Assembly (NCBI GenBank): GCA_949130495.1
Contig: OX422213.1
Span: 206,081,660-206,145,659 of the forward strand
Source: Sambucus nigra
Lineage: Eukaryota > Streptophyta > Magnoliopsida > Dipsacales > Adoxaceae
DNA length: 64,000 nt
Reading direction: 5' to 3'
A program made the position numbers and the translations under genes. Shown here one piece after another: positions 10,903 through 21,982 of this stretch (positions are counted from its first letter, which is position 1; each line of letters begins with the position of its first letter). The notes beneath the pieces are model-generated. The model was not told the origin of the DNA. It saw only the letters and a program-made list of their open reading frames with translations, and searched no databases.

Positions 10903-11351
10903 TTCTAAAAAATGCTAGGTTGGGCGTTCCTTGGCGGCCAAGGGCCTTCTAGGTTGTAGGCGGCTAGACGACCCTCTAGACGGGGTTTTTTTTAATATGC
11001 ATACCCTCTAACAAAATTATTCAACTACTAGTAATGTCTTATGAGAACAAAAATAAGTCCAAGCATTAAAAAAATACTAAGCAAACATTAATAACAATAA
11101 TATGCAGCAATTATAGGTTTTACAAATAGAAAATAATTACGAATAACTAAAATAAACTTTAAAAAAAACATCTGTAAAAAAAAATTTAAAAATAGATTTT
11201 AAGAAACACAACTTTTTAGAAAAAAGCTTTTGGCCTTCAAGCATTTTAAACAACCGTTTAAATCCAGCACGTTTTTTTGGCCTTTTTTCAATAAAACTAC
11301 AAGGTCAACCGCCTCCGGGCTTCTAAGCGGCCTTCAAGGCCTTTTTTTAGA
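10903..11351. mobile_element. MITE-like insertion with imperfect inverted ends
   Basis: The left end reads GTTCTAAAAAATGCTAGG and the reverse complement of the right end reads GTTCTAAAAAAAGGCCTTG; both ends have GC-rich subterminal blocks with GGCGGCC/GGCCGC wording around an AT-rich middle. The gypsy frame (FVPGHS then NLPHYRISP) resumes across it. No clear target duplication was resolved, so the superfamily is open. Confidence 0.55.
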
Positions 11352-12807
11352 ACACTGTGGCCCGGGACGAAATCAATGGCATGCTAGATATCACGAAGTG
11401 GTGGGAGCTCATTTAGTGGGGGACACACGTCAGACTAGGAGTTCAAGAGATCCCAATCTCAGGTAGCTTCCAGTGTGCCGATCGGAGTAACCAGAGCGTA
11501 ATACAAACCGCTCTCTTCCACCTCGATAATCATGGGTGTGAGAAACTATGAGGGCTAACGACCATGGTGGCCGAAGCTCACTCATCGGGAGTCCTTGGTG
11601 CTGTAATATGTAGCTGTTGTGTGGTCGTCACGTATACTTGAATGATCGTATTGCCACGGTTGCCCAATAGCAAGTGACGCAGGTCGACAAACATGCATAA
11701 CCCTCGTTTGCGTATGATCCAATAGAGAACGACACACGACACTGTCATTGTGGAGTTATGGAACCACTGTTTCCAAGACAACTAATGCGGCATGACTTGG
11801 TGCATGGATCAGTCGGTGGCCCAAGCTTGTCTACCATCTCCTGGGCGATGAGATTATAATAACTAGCCCCACCATCAATGATGACGGTTCATAGACGTCT
11901 CTTAGACGAGCAACGAGTGAAGAAAATGTTGGTCATCAACCAAACGGAGTCATCGGGTGGATTGACGGTAATCATAAGTGTTAGGGATGTCTTGGGAACC
12001 GAAGGCAAAATAAAGCTCGACGCGAGTGGGGTCAAAGTGTTGCACGCTTAGCTTGGTGGTGGAAGATGGTATCACATCCCCGAAAAATATACCAAGCGTC
12101 CATGGGGGAAAAGTGCAAAATGTCCAAGAAGGGGCAGTTTGTGTAGAGGTGGGATGTAGCGGAGGCGATTTGGGTCAACGAGGGTTCTATCGAAACGAAC
12201 GATGGGGAAAATGGGAGAGGTTGATACAGATAGGTTATGTGAGGCTTTTGCAGAGTAGGGGACTAGGGTTGGCTAGTGTTGTTAGCTAGTAGGTGTAGTG
12301 GTGACCGGAGGGGCCTCCCTTCATCAGATCTCGCTAGAGGTGTCGAATTTTTGTCTCCGATGTAGATCAATGTCATCGATTGGTCTGACTCGGGGGTAGT
12401 TGTCTGGCGACCTCAGATAAGCCTTTGGAAGGGCATGGGGATTGAGGGTTGAGTGACCGAGTCGGGACGGTTTTTTGTCCTGCTCAAGTTGGTGTTTATC
12501 CGTCCATGGTTGGCGTCGTCTTGAGGTCAAGCCGGTTTGGACGGTGTTGATACCGACAATTGGTCCGATGGAGTCTGAATCTGGCCAAATTTGTGATGGA
12601 GCATGAATGCTTGACTAGTGGTAAGCAAGGTTAGGGTTTCAACCTCCTTGTCATATCTGACAGTTGTTTCTCCTTACAAGGCTTTGTTGTTAGGGTTTTA
12701 GCCACCTGGTTAACCGGTCAAGGTGGCGTAGGCCGTCCGCGCTTCAGTTGTGTGGCACCACCCGAAGTCCTAATCACCAGAATCCATTCTGAGCACCCAA
12801 GAGTGAA
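11352..12807 (-). pseudogene. Gypsy protease region and gag remnant
   Basis: Minus strand. ELPPLRDI and HAIDFVPGHS (11340-11420) lead into RT. At about 11830-11960 TNIFFTRC and VIIDGGASYYNLIAQEMV give the retroviral-type aspartic protease, with active-site DGG. 11500-11800 is a degraded linker. 12000-12807 has only scattered open stretches (YPRVRPIDDIDLHRR) that I cannot place with certainty; by position it is what remains of gag. Confidence 0.6.
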
Positions 12808-12825
12808 CGATACTCTGATACAAAT
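12808..12825 (-). promoter_or_regulatory. Primer-binding site of the 8362-13284 element
   Basis: On the minus strand, directly after the LTR: TTGTATCAGAGT, two changes from TGGTATCAGAGC, the usual initiator-Met tRNA complement. Confidence 0.6.
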
Positions 12826-13284
12826 TGATGTGTAGTGGAAGCGAAAGCAATTTAATTTACACTAGACAACAAGACATTGAATAAGGCGAAATGTCAATAT
12901 CTCTCTAATTCTCATTCATCTCAAAAGTAAAAGTAGCGATAACTATGGGAGCCCAAATGCTTTATTTATAAGGTAAGTTATCTTGCTAGCTAAGATAACT
13001 CTAAAAGTAAAATGACAAAAAGGGGCGTGTTATAATATCCTAAAGGAATAATACAGGGGCTGGCAATTTTTGACACGATAACCCGTTTATGGTAATAACC
13101 CGAAATGACCCGAACTTGACACGATTAGCTTGTATAGATTTTATAGTACCCAAAACTTATACTCAAATAAAAATCAACGCGACCCGAAAATGGCACGACT
13201 AACCCGAACTGCCACCGCGTACATCACTTAAAATAAAGTGCAATAGTACAAAAACACCCTAACTAGGTTCATGCTCCTACATCA
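12826..13284 (-). repeat. Right LTR (5' LTR of the minus-strand element) with nested insertion
   Basis: Begins TGATGTGTAGTGG, ends ACATCA. It aligns with the left LTRs except for about 150 extra bases (see 13050-13204). Confidence 0.75.
13050..13204. mobile_element. Small insertion in the right LTR, hAT-like MITE candidate
   Basis: Absent from both left LTRs, where GGAATAATCTAATGCGT is uninterrupted. It begins CAGGGGCTGGCAATTTTTG and ends CGAACTGCCACC, an imperfect inverted pair rich in ACCCG/CGGGT and CACGA words. No clean 8-bp duplication could be identified. Confidence 0.5.
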
Positions 13285-13289
13285 TATTA

Positions 13290-13790
13290 CCTTGGAAGAT
13301 AGAATCAGTCCTTACTTGTCCTAACGTGTTATAACCTTTAGTAACTAGCACTCTCATTTTAGTACTCACCCTTTGAATCTTCAGCTGGGGCCTTTAATCT
13401 TTTGATTTGAGTAGAGCTCGTGAGAAAGAAGAGCATAACCCCCTACCATAGTCACGATTCTAAGAGACTAACCACTAGACTAGCAGGGAGGAGTAATGTC
13501 TAGCTTCAGTTAAAGTTCCCCCTTTACCAATTGAGTTATTTTAATCTAGATTCTATACTTTGGGTATCTAGTTATAAAGAAAGGGATGATCATACGAGAT
13601 TGCTACTATTTATTTTCCTAAAGCTATTTATAGTTAAAGTTCATATGATACTTTTTCATCTATTATTATTTTCTTCTTTGAAATTCGCCATTTTTTTTAT
13701 TTTTTTTTAACAAACTTAAAACAACTTGATACTCTTTTATAACAATTATATTATTTGAATCAAATGTGATGCGAGTAATAAAAAGATAGG
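13290..13790. other. Non-coding DNA
   Basis: AT-rich, no supported ORF. A tRNA-like A-box word on the minus strand near 13470 lacks a partner B-box. Confidence 0.45.
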
Positions 13791-14031
13791 TGGAAATGAG
13801 AAAAGAACCGAACCAACCTTCAGTTCCACATAGGTCGTAACTAGCTCTGATTCCAAAATCACGGACCAACTTGACACGTGCACACCCTACCCACCAACCC
13901 ATGGCCATCACCTCTCTCCTTCTTGTCCCAACCGCACCCCTTTTGGCTCTGCCACCACACCACCTCTTTTTGTTTCCAACCACCACCGACCAAAACACAA
14001 AACCACCGACAGTAAACCTCTGTATTCCCAC
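13790..14031 (-). CDS. Possible first exon of the Ycf20-like gene (transit peptide)
   Basis: A minus-strand open stretch reading FTVGGFVFWSVVVGNKKRW, then RAKRGAVGTRRRE, RVKLVRDFGIRASYD and LCGTEG before AG/GT-type donor candidates near 13822. Ser/Arg-rich, acid-poor composition is that of a plastid transit peptide, and it lies upstream of the Ycf20-like exon on the same strand, with the gypsy element between them. Against it: no in-frame ATG is present at the start (a TGA lies just upstream), and the donor phases do not match the acceptor at 7743. It could be chance. Confidence 0.3.
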
Positions 14032-14035
14032 TCAA

Positions 14036-14860
14036 AAACATATATATACATATATATATATATCGAGATTGATATATGTATGTGTGCATACGTAGATCGG
14101 CTAAGATACATTTGGATCTGAAGTAGGAGCACGCTCAAATAGCCTCACACATATATACATAACTCTTTAACTTATCAAAAAAATCAAAGCCTTTGACGGT
14201 AACACATATATAAATTGAGTGTCGCTGTAACAGACCAACAAAAATTGTTTTAGAAACCATCTCATAATGTTATTTGATAAATCTGGTAAATCCAAGATAT
14301 TGTCACATATTCTTCCGCTTGGTCCCCAACGTGTAAGTGGCGGTGAGATATCACTTAACCAGCCGAAAATAAAGATCAATAATTTCATGATGTCTATCCT
14401 GATTCCTCAAACAAGTGGCCCCATCTGCAAGTAATAATCCCTTGCCATTTTAGTTGTTAAGCAAATTTTAATCATTGCCCTTTGGTACACTATCGTTAGA
14501 CTAAAATACGGTTGGATAAAAATGGTTGGATATTTATTAGGGTGGAGAGAGATTCCCTTAGAAATCCACGGAAGTTCATTTCGCAAGGAATACATCTCTT
14601 TCTTAAGTGTCTACTAAGTACTTGGGGATGGATTGTCCATTCGGTTTTATGAGGATCGTTGAAATAGGTAAGTTTTTTTTCAATCTAGATTTCCCCAATT
14701 ATTCGATCTTATTTTGAATAGAAATTGTTCAATTGGTTCAGTACTTCAGTGAAGTCAATATTGTTGATTTTGTGGAATCAATCCTTGAAAAGAAATTTCA
14801 ACGATTTAAAAGCAGAGAAGTTTATATATTTATTGGGAGTGTTCATCTTCAAAATGGGTA
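14036..14860. other. Non-coding DNA with a short (TA)n tract
   Basis: ATATAT runs at 14040-14064; nothing else supported. The LINE fragment may begin near 14640, but this cannot be recognised. Confidence 0.4.
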
Positions 14861-15520
14861 AGGGATAAACGAATGTGGAAGTTGGACACCAGACTTCCCT
14901 TGTAAATCCTTATTTGATTTCCTTTGTGACAACCTTTCTTTACTTCCTTTTCATCCTTCCACAAAAATTTGGCAGTCGGAATCCCATCCACAGTTACGGT
15001 ATTGGTGTGGTTGGTGGCTCACGAGAGAGTCAACGCTTGTGACTTACTTCAAATGAGAAGACCCTTCATGGAACTATTACCAAAGTAGTGGTAAATCATT
15101 TTGGAGAATTTAACATGGACTGGTTAACATATTTATCTCCGATAGAGATCCTTCTTTGGGAATGGAGGGTTTCGGAGAGCCCTCAAAAATGACAAACCTT
15201 TGGAGATGTTTGGTGTTGCATCCCTATGGTCATCGGCATCAAAAGAATTTGAGTATATTTCCTTGCAGATGATTTCTCTTGGATGGAGTCACGTCGTATG
15301 CTAAAAGGGGATCATGACTTGGGAGAGAATTCATGTTTTTGGTGTGAGCGTGTATAGCAAGTTTTGGGTTTCTTTTTTCGTATTTTATTGTAAGCTTGTA
15401 TAGAGTTTTGGTTTGGTTTGGTTGAATCTGTGTACTGCTGGTCCACCGTTTTGTCTGTATTTTCTTCTGTACTTTCTCTCTCTAAGTTTATGAAAGTTCA
15501 TGTTTTGGTGGAAAAAAATA
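14860..15520 (+). pseudogene. LINE 3' end (zinc-binding RT-associated domain)
   Basis: Plus strand, several frames: MWKLDT, FDFLCDNLSLLPFHPSTKIW, then QSRIPSTVTVLVWLVAHERVNACDLLQMRRP, the wording of the zf-RVT domain at the C-terminus of plant L1-type LINEs (usual form: KIWKxxxPxKVxxFxWLxxxxxxNTxDxLxRR). Further on, a low-complexity LCTAGPPFCLYFLLYFLSLS tail and FWWKK followed by an A-rich end near 15515. 5'-truncated as LINE copies usually are; stops and frameshifts present. Confidence 0.7.
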
Positions 15521-17360
15521 TATTACTACAGATGTGACTGTGAGTGTATTATCCATTTCTCAAGGGAATCGACTGCGAATTCAAACAAATAGCTAAACCA
15601 TCTTTAAAAGTACCAAATAGAGTCATCCGTCATTTAGTAAACTAAAGGACACCCACTTTAGAGTGGTAATCTATATGTGTAATCAAAAGATATGTCATGT
15701 GGTGTATATATATAGACTATGAAGCACGGACGCGGATGCAGGTGTCGTGTCTGACACGACACCAACACGACAAATTTAAAAAAATTGGATACGACATGCC
15801 AAGGACACGGATACACGTAAATATATTTTTTTAATAATATTCCATGTATACTTCTATCTATTTGCACTAAAAAAGGCAGTAGTCAAACTAATTATGTGTG
15901 TATATATATATATTGTGACTAGTATATAGATTGGGGGGCACCTATGTATGTGTGTATATATATTGTGACATTATGACATATATGTATAGATCTGGAACAA
16001 ACAACCCATTGACAATATGGAGGGGGTAGAGGTTCTAATAATGGAGGTGTAAAGGGCTGTCGTTGCACAAGCGGGCAGTAGGGTATAAACTGGTGGAGAT
16101 AAAGGGGATGGAGAAGGGTGGTTGCAGTGGGTGGTGGGAGAGAGATGGGTATTTTTTTTTGGGGGGGGGGGGGGGCGGGGAGAGAGAGAGAGAGCTTCTG
16201 ATTATTTTATGATCTTTTTAATTTTAATTAGTTAAAAATTGATTTTTTAAGTAGTTTATTTTATTTTTCAAGTAACACTGGATGATTGGGCCACATCGAC
16301 ACTTGAACGGCACTGAAGCCACATTACTTACCACATTTGATTCCGTATATGTATTATCTACAAAGCACGAACTCGACACGTGATAATGGATATAACACGA
16401 CTTGGGATAGAGGATAAATGATTTTTTCAAAATGTAGGATATAGATATTTAATATATAAAGAAAACTGAAATGAGAAATGTAAAGTATGCAGTGTGAATG
16501 TGTAATAACTTTAGAAGTGGTTCGAAGAAGAACTACAGTGAGCAAAGAATTGATTCACGATTCAAAGAAAAAAAACATTTCAAAAAAGGTATTTATTTAC
16601 CAAATAATGCACGATGAGAAGAGAACAATAGACGCGAAAAAGCTCCCCAACCCACCGAGAGCAACAAACCTCCGACAACCCCACCGAGCGAATGGTATGT
16701 TATAAAGTCTCTTTTCTTTTTAAAACTGCTACTTTGTGTTATAAAACATTTGTCCCCATTTTAAGTATCAAAATTACCCTGCGTGTCCAAGCGTATCCTC
16801 GGGTGACCCAACATGTCCCAGTGAATCCAAGTCGATCGCGTCTTAAATAAGGATATTGGATCTTAGAAATGTCCAATATCCATGCTTGATAGTGTATTAT
16901 AAACGAAGTTATGGTTGGTGTTCAATTTGCAACAATGTCAAATATTTAAAGACAGAAAATATTAAAATATTGAAGGTAAAATTAAATCTATCCCAAACTT
17001 CATGGTTTAATTTGTAGAAATCTTATATTTATTTTTCATACATAAAATTGTTAAATACAATATATGGTTTTAAAAACAAAGTATTGTCGTATGTCATTTT
17101 AGAAGAACGTCTACACCATATATATGCGCACACAATCCAGAAGTGATCTGTAACAAGTCTGAAATGCAATTTCATTCAACCTTAATTTTACATTCAATTC
17201 TCAGAACATCTTCTGTGATGCTTGTTCTATCTCAAAATTTGTGTTCAAGATCACAAGATTTACCTCATTATTTAGTTTTATACTGTAATAAAAGTCAGCC
17301 GGAATATTTTTTTCTAATAGAACAAAACTTACTGTTTATTATGATCTTCCATATCTTGAC
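15521..17360. other. Non-coding DNA with simple repeats
   Basis: Contains (TA)n at 15899-15912, a G-run followed by (GA)n at 16156-16195, and CGACACG/GACACGA-rich stretches at 15720-15810 and 16350-16400 of the kind seen in small plant repeats. No gene seen. Confidence 0.5.
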
Positions 17361-18060
17361 TGTTGTACCCCAAATATAAAAGAACATGTGAAGATCAGAA
17401 ATGGTGACGTATCATCATAGGAAACCTGCCTTCGTCCATCTCAGTAGGAAACCTCTTGCCAGGTGAATGAATTGGGCAACCCAAAGAAGCTCGGCGGCTT
17501 CAGCCAAGTTAGACCCAGTTAACCAAACCAGGGAATTATTCCATTAGAGTTGCAATCAGCTATACCACATGACCAGGTGATGTCAGCATGAAGCAATTAC
17601 GCAAGATACAAAGAAGATAATAAGATATTCTTACCCATGTGCAATAACTAACTTGCGATTATTCCCTTTCACTAATTTAAAGTGTGATCTCATCCCTGGT
17701 AGAGAGAATGATCCACGTGTCCACTAAAACCACACTCCCACAGACCTATAAATAGAAGCTATAAGCACCCTAAAAGGGCAAGTAGTATTGAACTCTATAC
17801 TATAAGGTTGTCCGAGTCAGATTTGAGTGAGAGCGAACTTGTAACCAAGATTCAATAGAGTATTCAAGCTAATTAAGTGAAGATTGTACCACCCGTGGAT
17901 GTAGCCAGTCAATTTGAGGCCGAACCACGTTAAACTCGGTTCTCTCACTCTCTTCATTTCATTTCAGCTAGACTTGAGTTTATTTCATCTCTTAATTGAT
18001 TGGTTTTCAGATAATTAGTCATTTAGAGATTAAATCGACCTCATACTAATTTAATCAACA
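17361..18060 (+). mobile_element. Probable solo LTR, 700 bp
   Basis: Starts TGTTGTACCCC and ends AATCAACA, so the tips are the inverted pair TGTTG/CAACA. TTGAC precedes and TTGAT follows, a 5-bp duplication with one mismatch. CTATAAATAG at 17746-17755 is placed as an LTR promoter would be. No internal element DNA or tRNA primer site is adjacent. Confidence 0.55.
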
Positions 18061-18339
18061 TTGATTATTGATGCTTGAAACAATAGCTTTACGGGTTTAA
18101 GGGAATAAAGCATATAAATTAATAAAGTTGAAAGGAAACTACAAATATCAATATGTTGATGTGGGATATCTTTCAAGTTACTACATAAGGCCTATGTTTC
18201 TATATGTGTGAGAATTGAGCCTAGGAGTTTGATTGGAAAACCACTGGTGTTTACACCCAAAACAGAGTCACAAATCCCCCTAATAAAATTTCCTACAAGA
18301 TGAGCCTTCATAAACCGTTTCAAATTAGGTCACATTATT
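18061..18339. other. Non-coding DNA
   Basis: No feature recognised. Confidence 0.4.
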
Positions 18340-18665
18340 AAATAGATGTACCAAGTTCGTAGTTGAAGAAGTTTTCATCTGGACCATTGATTGTATTAAA
18401 ACTACAATGTTCTTACAAATTTTGAATTTCAATAGTGACTCTAAATTCAAATTCATGGTTCAAAACATCGGTCGAGTACAGTCAATATAAGGGGGGGATA
18501 CTATAGATGTCTTGGGTTTCGTACGCGTACACTCACTGCCGCAAGATGCACAAGGGGCAATGGGCGATACCAATCCCTAGGAGTTCGATAGTCACCGAGA
18601 GCCCAATGCACCTGCGGGGAAAGCATCATGACAATAAGATCCAAATCACCACTTTCGAAAGCCTA
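18340..18665 (+). repeat. ~300-bp tandem repeat, unit 1 (separated from the others by the gypsy insertion)
   Basis: Shares GTTTTCATCTGGACCATTGA and TTTGAATTTCAATAGTGACT-type blocks and the end GATCCAAATCACCACTTTCGA with units 2 and 3. When 18666-22263 is removed, its end joins GGTATGTCATTTCCC at 22264 exactly as unit 2 joins unit 3. Confidence 0.75.
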
Positions 18666-19258
18666 TGATGAGAAACGCAGCGGAATAATATCACAAATAA
18701 CAAATCTCTCCAATTTCTAAGAACTCAAAATATCATTAATTGCAAAAGTGCTACAAGGGGGAGTCCTAGGACTTATTTATAGTGATGGGAATCCATTGTA
18801 TTTTCCTTTTATTTTTATTCTTTTATTTTAGTTCTTTTATGCCTTTTATCCTTTAATTAGTCTCCAAGCATGTTTGAAACTAATTAGGCATTCTTTTGGT
18901 AATAGTTGTCATTTTTAGTCACTTAGGCTATTACTTGATTAGCAAGTAATCCTTCCCATATAAATACCCTTTGTACCCCTCATTTGAGGACAGCTTCCAT
19001 TTTGAAATATAAGAAATTCTTTGTTTCTCTCTCTAGAAATCATATTTGTTTTTATTTTTGGCCATTGACGTGTAGTTTACGTCATATAGACTACCTAAGA
19101 CTTGGGTACCAAGTCTCCTAATCAAAAAGGAGTCTTTTCCAATTAAAAAAAAAAACTAACTAAAAGATAACTATTCAAAATTAAAAATAACCAGCTAAAA
19201 TAAAAATAGAAAAGAAAAAAGAGAAGTCCCCCCCCGAAGGAGACTGTGCCGCACATTA
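18666..19258 (-). repeat. Left LTR of the gag-only element, split by a nested solo LTR
   Basis: 18666-18782 and 19085-19258 together match the right LTR at 21983-22258; the middle 302 bp are the nested element. Confidence 0.75.
18783..19084 (+). mobile_element. Nested solo LTR, 302 bp, TSD TATAG
   Basis: Begins TGATGGGAATCC, ends TTTACGTCA. TATAG at 18778-18782 and 19085-19089 is a perfect 5-bp duplication, and the host LTR resumes across it. Contains CATATAAATACC (promoter-like) at about 18957 and CTTTGTTTCTCTCTCTAG-type wording near its end. Confidence 0.8.
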
Positions 19259-19470
19259 CTTCAGTTACTTTCTCGGAGTCTCCATGGAGATATACGCATT
19301 GACGTTCCTACGTTCGATGGCCGATTCTCCTCAGATGATATGATTGATTGGTTGGCTGCTATGGAGACGATTTTTTACTACAAGTGAATTCAGGGCCACT
19401 CGTGTGTTCTCGCCGCCGCCATCAAATTTCAAAGATTTGTCCAAGTTAAGTGGAACGATCTTTGCTACAG
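19259..19470 (+). pseudogene. Inverted gypsy gag fragment
   Basis: Plus strand: IDVPTFDGRFSSDDMIDWL, AAMETIFYYK, then AAAIKFQRFVQVKWNDL. This is the retrotransposon gag domain, in the orientation opposite to the surrounding element, so it arrived by rearrangement or a separate insertion. Confidence 0.6.
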
Positions 19471-19631
19471 CGGGACAGCTGTAGGACTTCCTCCCACCCA
19501 GGCCTAGCCGAGGCCTCGTTCATACTACTGACATATGAGCACAACCCAAGAATCTGCCCTAGAAACAGCCTCTCTGCGCAAGCAGGGGTAAGGCTGCGTA
19601 GCGGGAGCCTCGTGCACTGGGTTTTCCCTTT
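19471..19631 (+). mobile_element. Possible SINE fragment
   Basis: CAAGCAGGGGTAAGGCTGCG and GGGAGCCTCGTGCACTGGG followed by TTTTCCCTTT resemble the 3' part of tRNA-derived plant SINEs with a pyrimidine tail. No target duplication or clear 5' head. Confidence 0.4.
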
Positions 19632-19957
19632 AGGCTATTAATTGATTTGCAAGTAATCCTTCCCATATAAATACCCCTTGTACAGCTTCCATTTTGAAAT
19701 ATAAGAAATTCTTTGTTTCCCTCTCTAGAAATCATATTTGTTTTTATTTTTGGCCATAGGCATTTAGTTTACGTCATATAGACCCAAGACTTGGGTAACA
19801 ACAAGTCTCCTAATTAAAAATGAGTCTTTTCCAATTGAAAAAAACTAACTAAAAGATAATTACTAAATATTAAAAATAATCAACTGGAATAAAATAAATT
19901 AATAAGAGAGAGAGTGAGAGAGAGAAGTCCCCCCGAAGGAAACTGTGTTGCATGTCA
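19632..19957 (-). repeat. Partial second copy of the interrupted LTR
   Basis: Matches 18924-19258, that is, the distal part of the nested solo LTR plus the distal part of the host LTR. It therefore arose after the solo-LTR insertion. Confidence 0.75.
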
Positions 19958-19988
19958 CTCCCCTGCGTTGAAAAGCTCGACCCGAACA

Positions 19989-21960
19989 CTAAAGTGGTAT
20001 GTCGTCCGTCTCTGGTGGCACATGGATACGTGTGGTGAGAACCTCTACATGCTCTGGTGGTTGCTCCATTTCTTCTTCACATTCAAAAACTAAGATCGGC
20101 TTCTTCTTGTTGGGACGGTCTGAATCTCGATGTTCAAACAACCCGCAATCATAACACTTGAAGTGGACCCTCGGAGAATTGGGAACTGGAGTCGTCATGG
20201 ATGTTGCAATCTCTGTAACGAGTGATTTGGTAGTTGTTCCACCCCTTTGCCTAGATGCCCCTATCTTTGAAATAATTCTCCACCTTCCTTGCATACTCAA
20301 TTGCTTGGCTTAAGGAACTAATTTGACACAGCCATAGTTCCGTTTGGTACTTAAGCTGAAGGCCCTGAATGTAACGTCCGATTTTCTATTATGTGCTCTC
20401 GTTAGTCTAGCACGGGTACAAAGCAACTGAAACTATTCTGAATATTCTTTAACAGATATATAATCCTACTTGAGGCGTTGGACACGTGCAAATAGGCCCC
20501 TCACGTAATTCTCGAGAATGAAAGCAACCATAATCTCCACCTTCATGTGTTCCCAAGAAGTAATTGGGTATAAATCGTTCGCTGTCATGTCGTGCACCAA
20601 TTGATCCCACCACACCAAGACATAACCCTCCAATTTTGCAGCTACATATTTGACACATCTATAGCCCCAGTATTCCTTTAAATCAAAGAAATACTCCACA
20701 CATTTCAACCAATCCATAACGCATCCAAATCCATTTTTCCATCAAACATACATCAATACGGACATCACCATGCATAGCCTAGCCAAATAATTTAACCAAA
20801 CTATCAAGGTTGTCCTCTGTTAGTCCCCCACCCCTTAACACATCCTCGAGTTCCTCCTCATAGCCCGTTTGGGCCTCTCGAGGCTGCCACGAGGCTGCTC
20901 TATGTGGTTGTTTAGAAAGCTGATTTTTCGGGCCCATATTATGCGGTCTCCCATTTGTCGTTTTGAAGGGGTAGTTGTAGTTCATTTGCCCTTTATTCCC
21001 GCACCCATGACACACACCTCCGTGAGGTGGAATGTAGAGGGGTTGGCCGCCATACCTCACAACATGGTGTAAACCATCACGGTAAGTCTCCATTCATTTT
21101 ATTGGTCTCTCATCGGCATACAACGAGCGACGTGCGAGTGGGATACCATCCTCTTCGTCAGTCTCTTCCCTGTCCCCCCCCCCCCCCCCTCAATTTTAAC
21201 GAGTCGGGCTGAATTGCTTAGACCCATTGTGACACATCCTTTTTGTCCCCTTTGTAACCCCACGGTACTGATTGAGGGGCTAAATGAATGGAACTTATTC
21301 TTCCCCGACTCTTGTCAAATTTTTGAGGGGGCAAGCCCTCAATACGGATCACCTCCTGCTCCACCAGGTGCAACGGTTGTTTACCCAAGGATCGAGGCCT
21401 ATTGTACCCGGCTCGCTCCCAAGTCTCCATTTTTGCCTCGAACACATCAACAGACTCTTTTACGTCGTTCTGAAAGTCCCCGTGGCCAATTTGGACCGTT
21501 TTTTAGCCAAATCAGCTCGTCTCTTCAACAACGTCGTCAAAAATTCCTCCGGTAGACCTGCGGGGCTGGGTCGTCCCACCCGCCTGCTGGACAGCCCTCG
21601 GGGTGGTGCCCGAGGTGCTGCGACTCCTCATTGCCCTACGACGGTCAGCTATAACCCTCGCGGGGCGCCCACATGGAGAATGGAGGTCGCCGCTACGAGC
21701 CCTTCCTTGTTGTGAACGGCATCCCCATGATGAATGGGTGGGCCACCGTGTTGCTGATGTTGACCAAAGGCCCACCAACTTCCAATTTATCGAATTTCTC
21801 GTTGATGTGATTTTATTGTTTTTGGATATTTTCAACTCGAGCCGCCATGTTAGATAACATCAATTGGATATTTTCTAGGGCAGATTCTTGGGTCTTGGAT
21901 TGTTTCGTTGCTTTGGAAGGCATCCTTACATTTTGATTTACACACACACTAGGGTTTTGA
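19989..21960 (-). pseudogene. Gypsy gag pseudogene
   Basis: Minus strand, N to C: a start MPSKATKQSKTQESALENIQ with MLSNMAARVENIQ (near 21920), low-complexity linker, RYGGQPLYIPPHGGVCHGCG (about 21000), the gag capsid-like domain WLKCVEYFFDL, VKYVAAKLEGYVLVWWDQL (20470-20720), an AIEYARKVENYF-like stretch, and a zinc knuckle CYDCGLFEHRDSDR (about 20140) with the last Cys replaced by Arg. Several frameshifts. Gag packages the RNA; lacking pol, the element would depend on another copy. Confidence 0.75.
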
Positions 21961-21982
21961 TTATCAAGAACGATACCAATTT
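21961..21982 (-). promoter_or_regulatory. Degenerate primer-binding site
   Basis: Minus strand directly inside the LTR: TTGGTATCGTTC; the first eight bases fit the initiator-Met tRNA complement, the rest do not. Confidence 0.45.

Larger units (their letters stand above)
8362..13284 (-). mobile_element. Ty3/gypsy LTR retrotransposon, degenerate, with 5-bp TSD TATTA
   Basis: TATTA at 8357-8361 and again at 13285-13289 flank LTR-like sequences that begin TGATGTG and end in CA on the plus strand. The internal DNA is read on the minus strand in the order protease, reverse transcriptase, RNase H, integrase, followed by a poly-C run (poly-G on the element strand) next to the left LTR. The pol wording ([25 protein letters not shown]-type and FHGL-type blocks) fits the Reina/CRM branch of chromoviruses; that assignment is inference. 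All reading frames are broken, and gag is barely recognisable. Confidence 0.8.

Noticed and set aside
13440..13500. tRNA-like A box on the minus strand (TAGTCTAGTGGTTAG)
   Set aside because: No B box at the right distance, no A-tail or target duplication, so no SINE or tRNA call.
13871..14095. Plus-strand ORF with a hydrophobic, transit-like start (MAITSLLLVP)
   Set aside because: It stops after a (TA)n run, has no downstream exon on that strand, and overlaps the minus-strand candidate exon.
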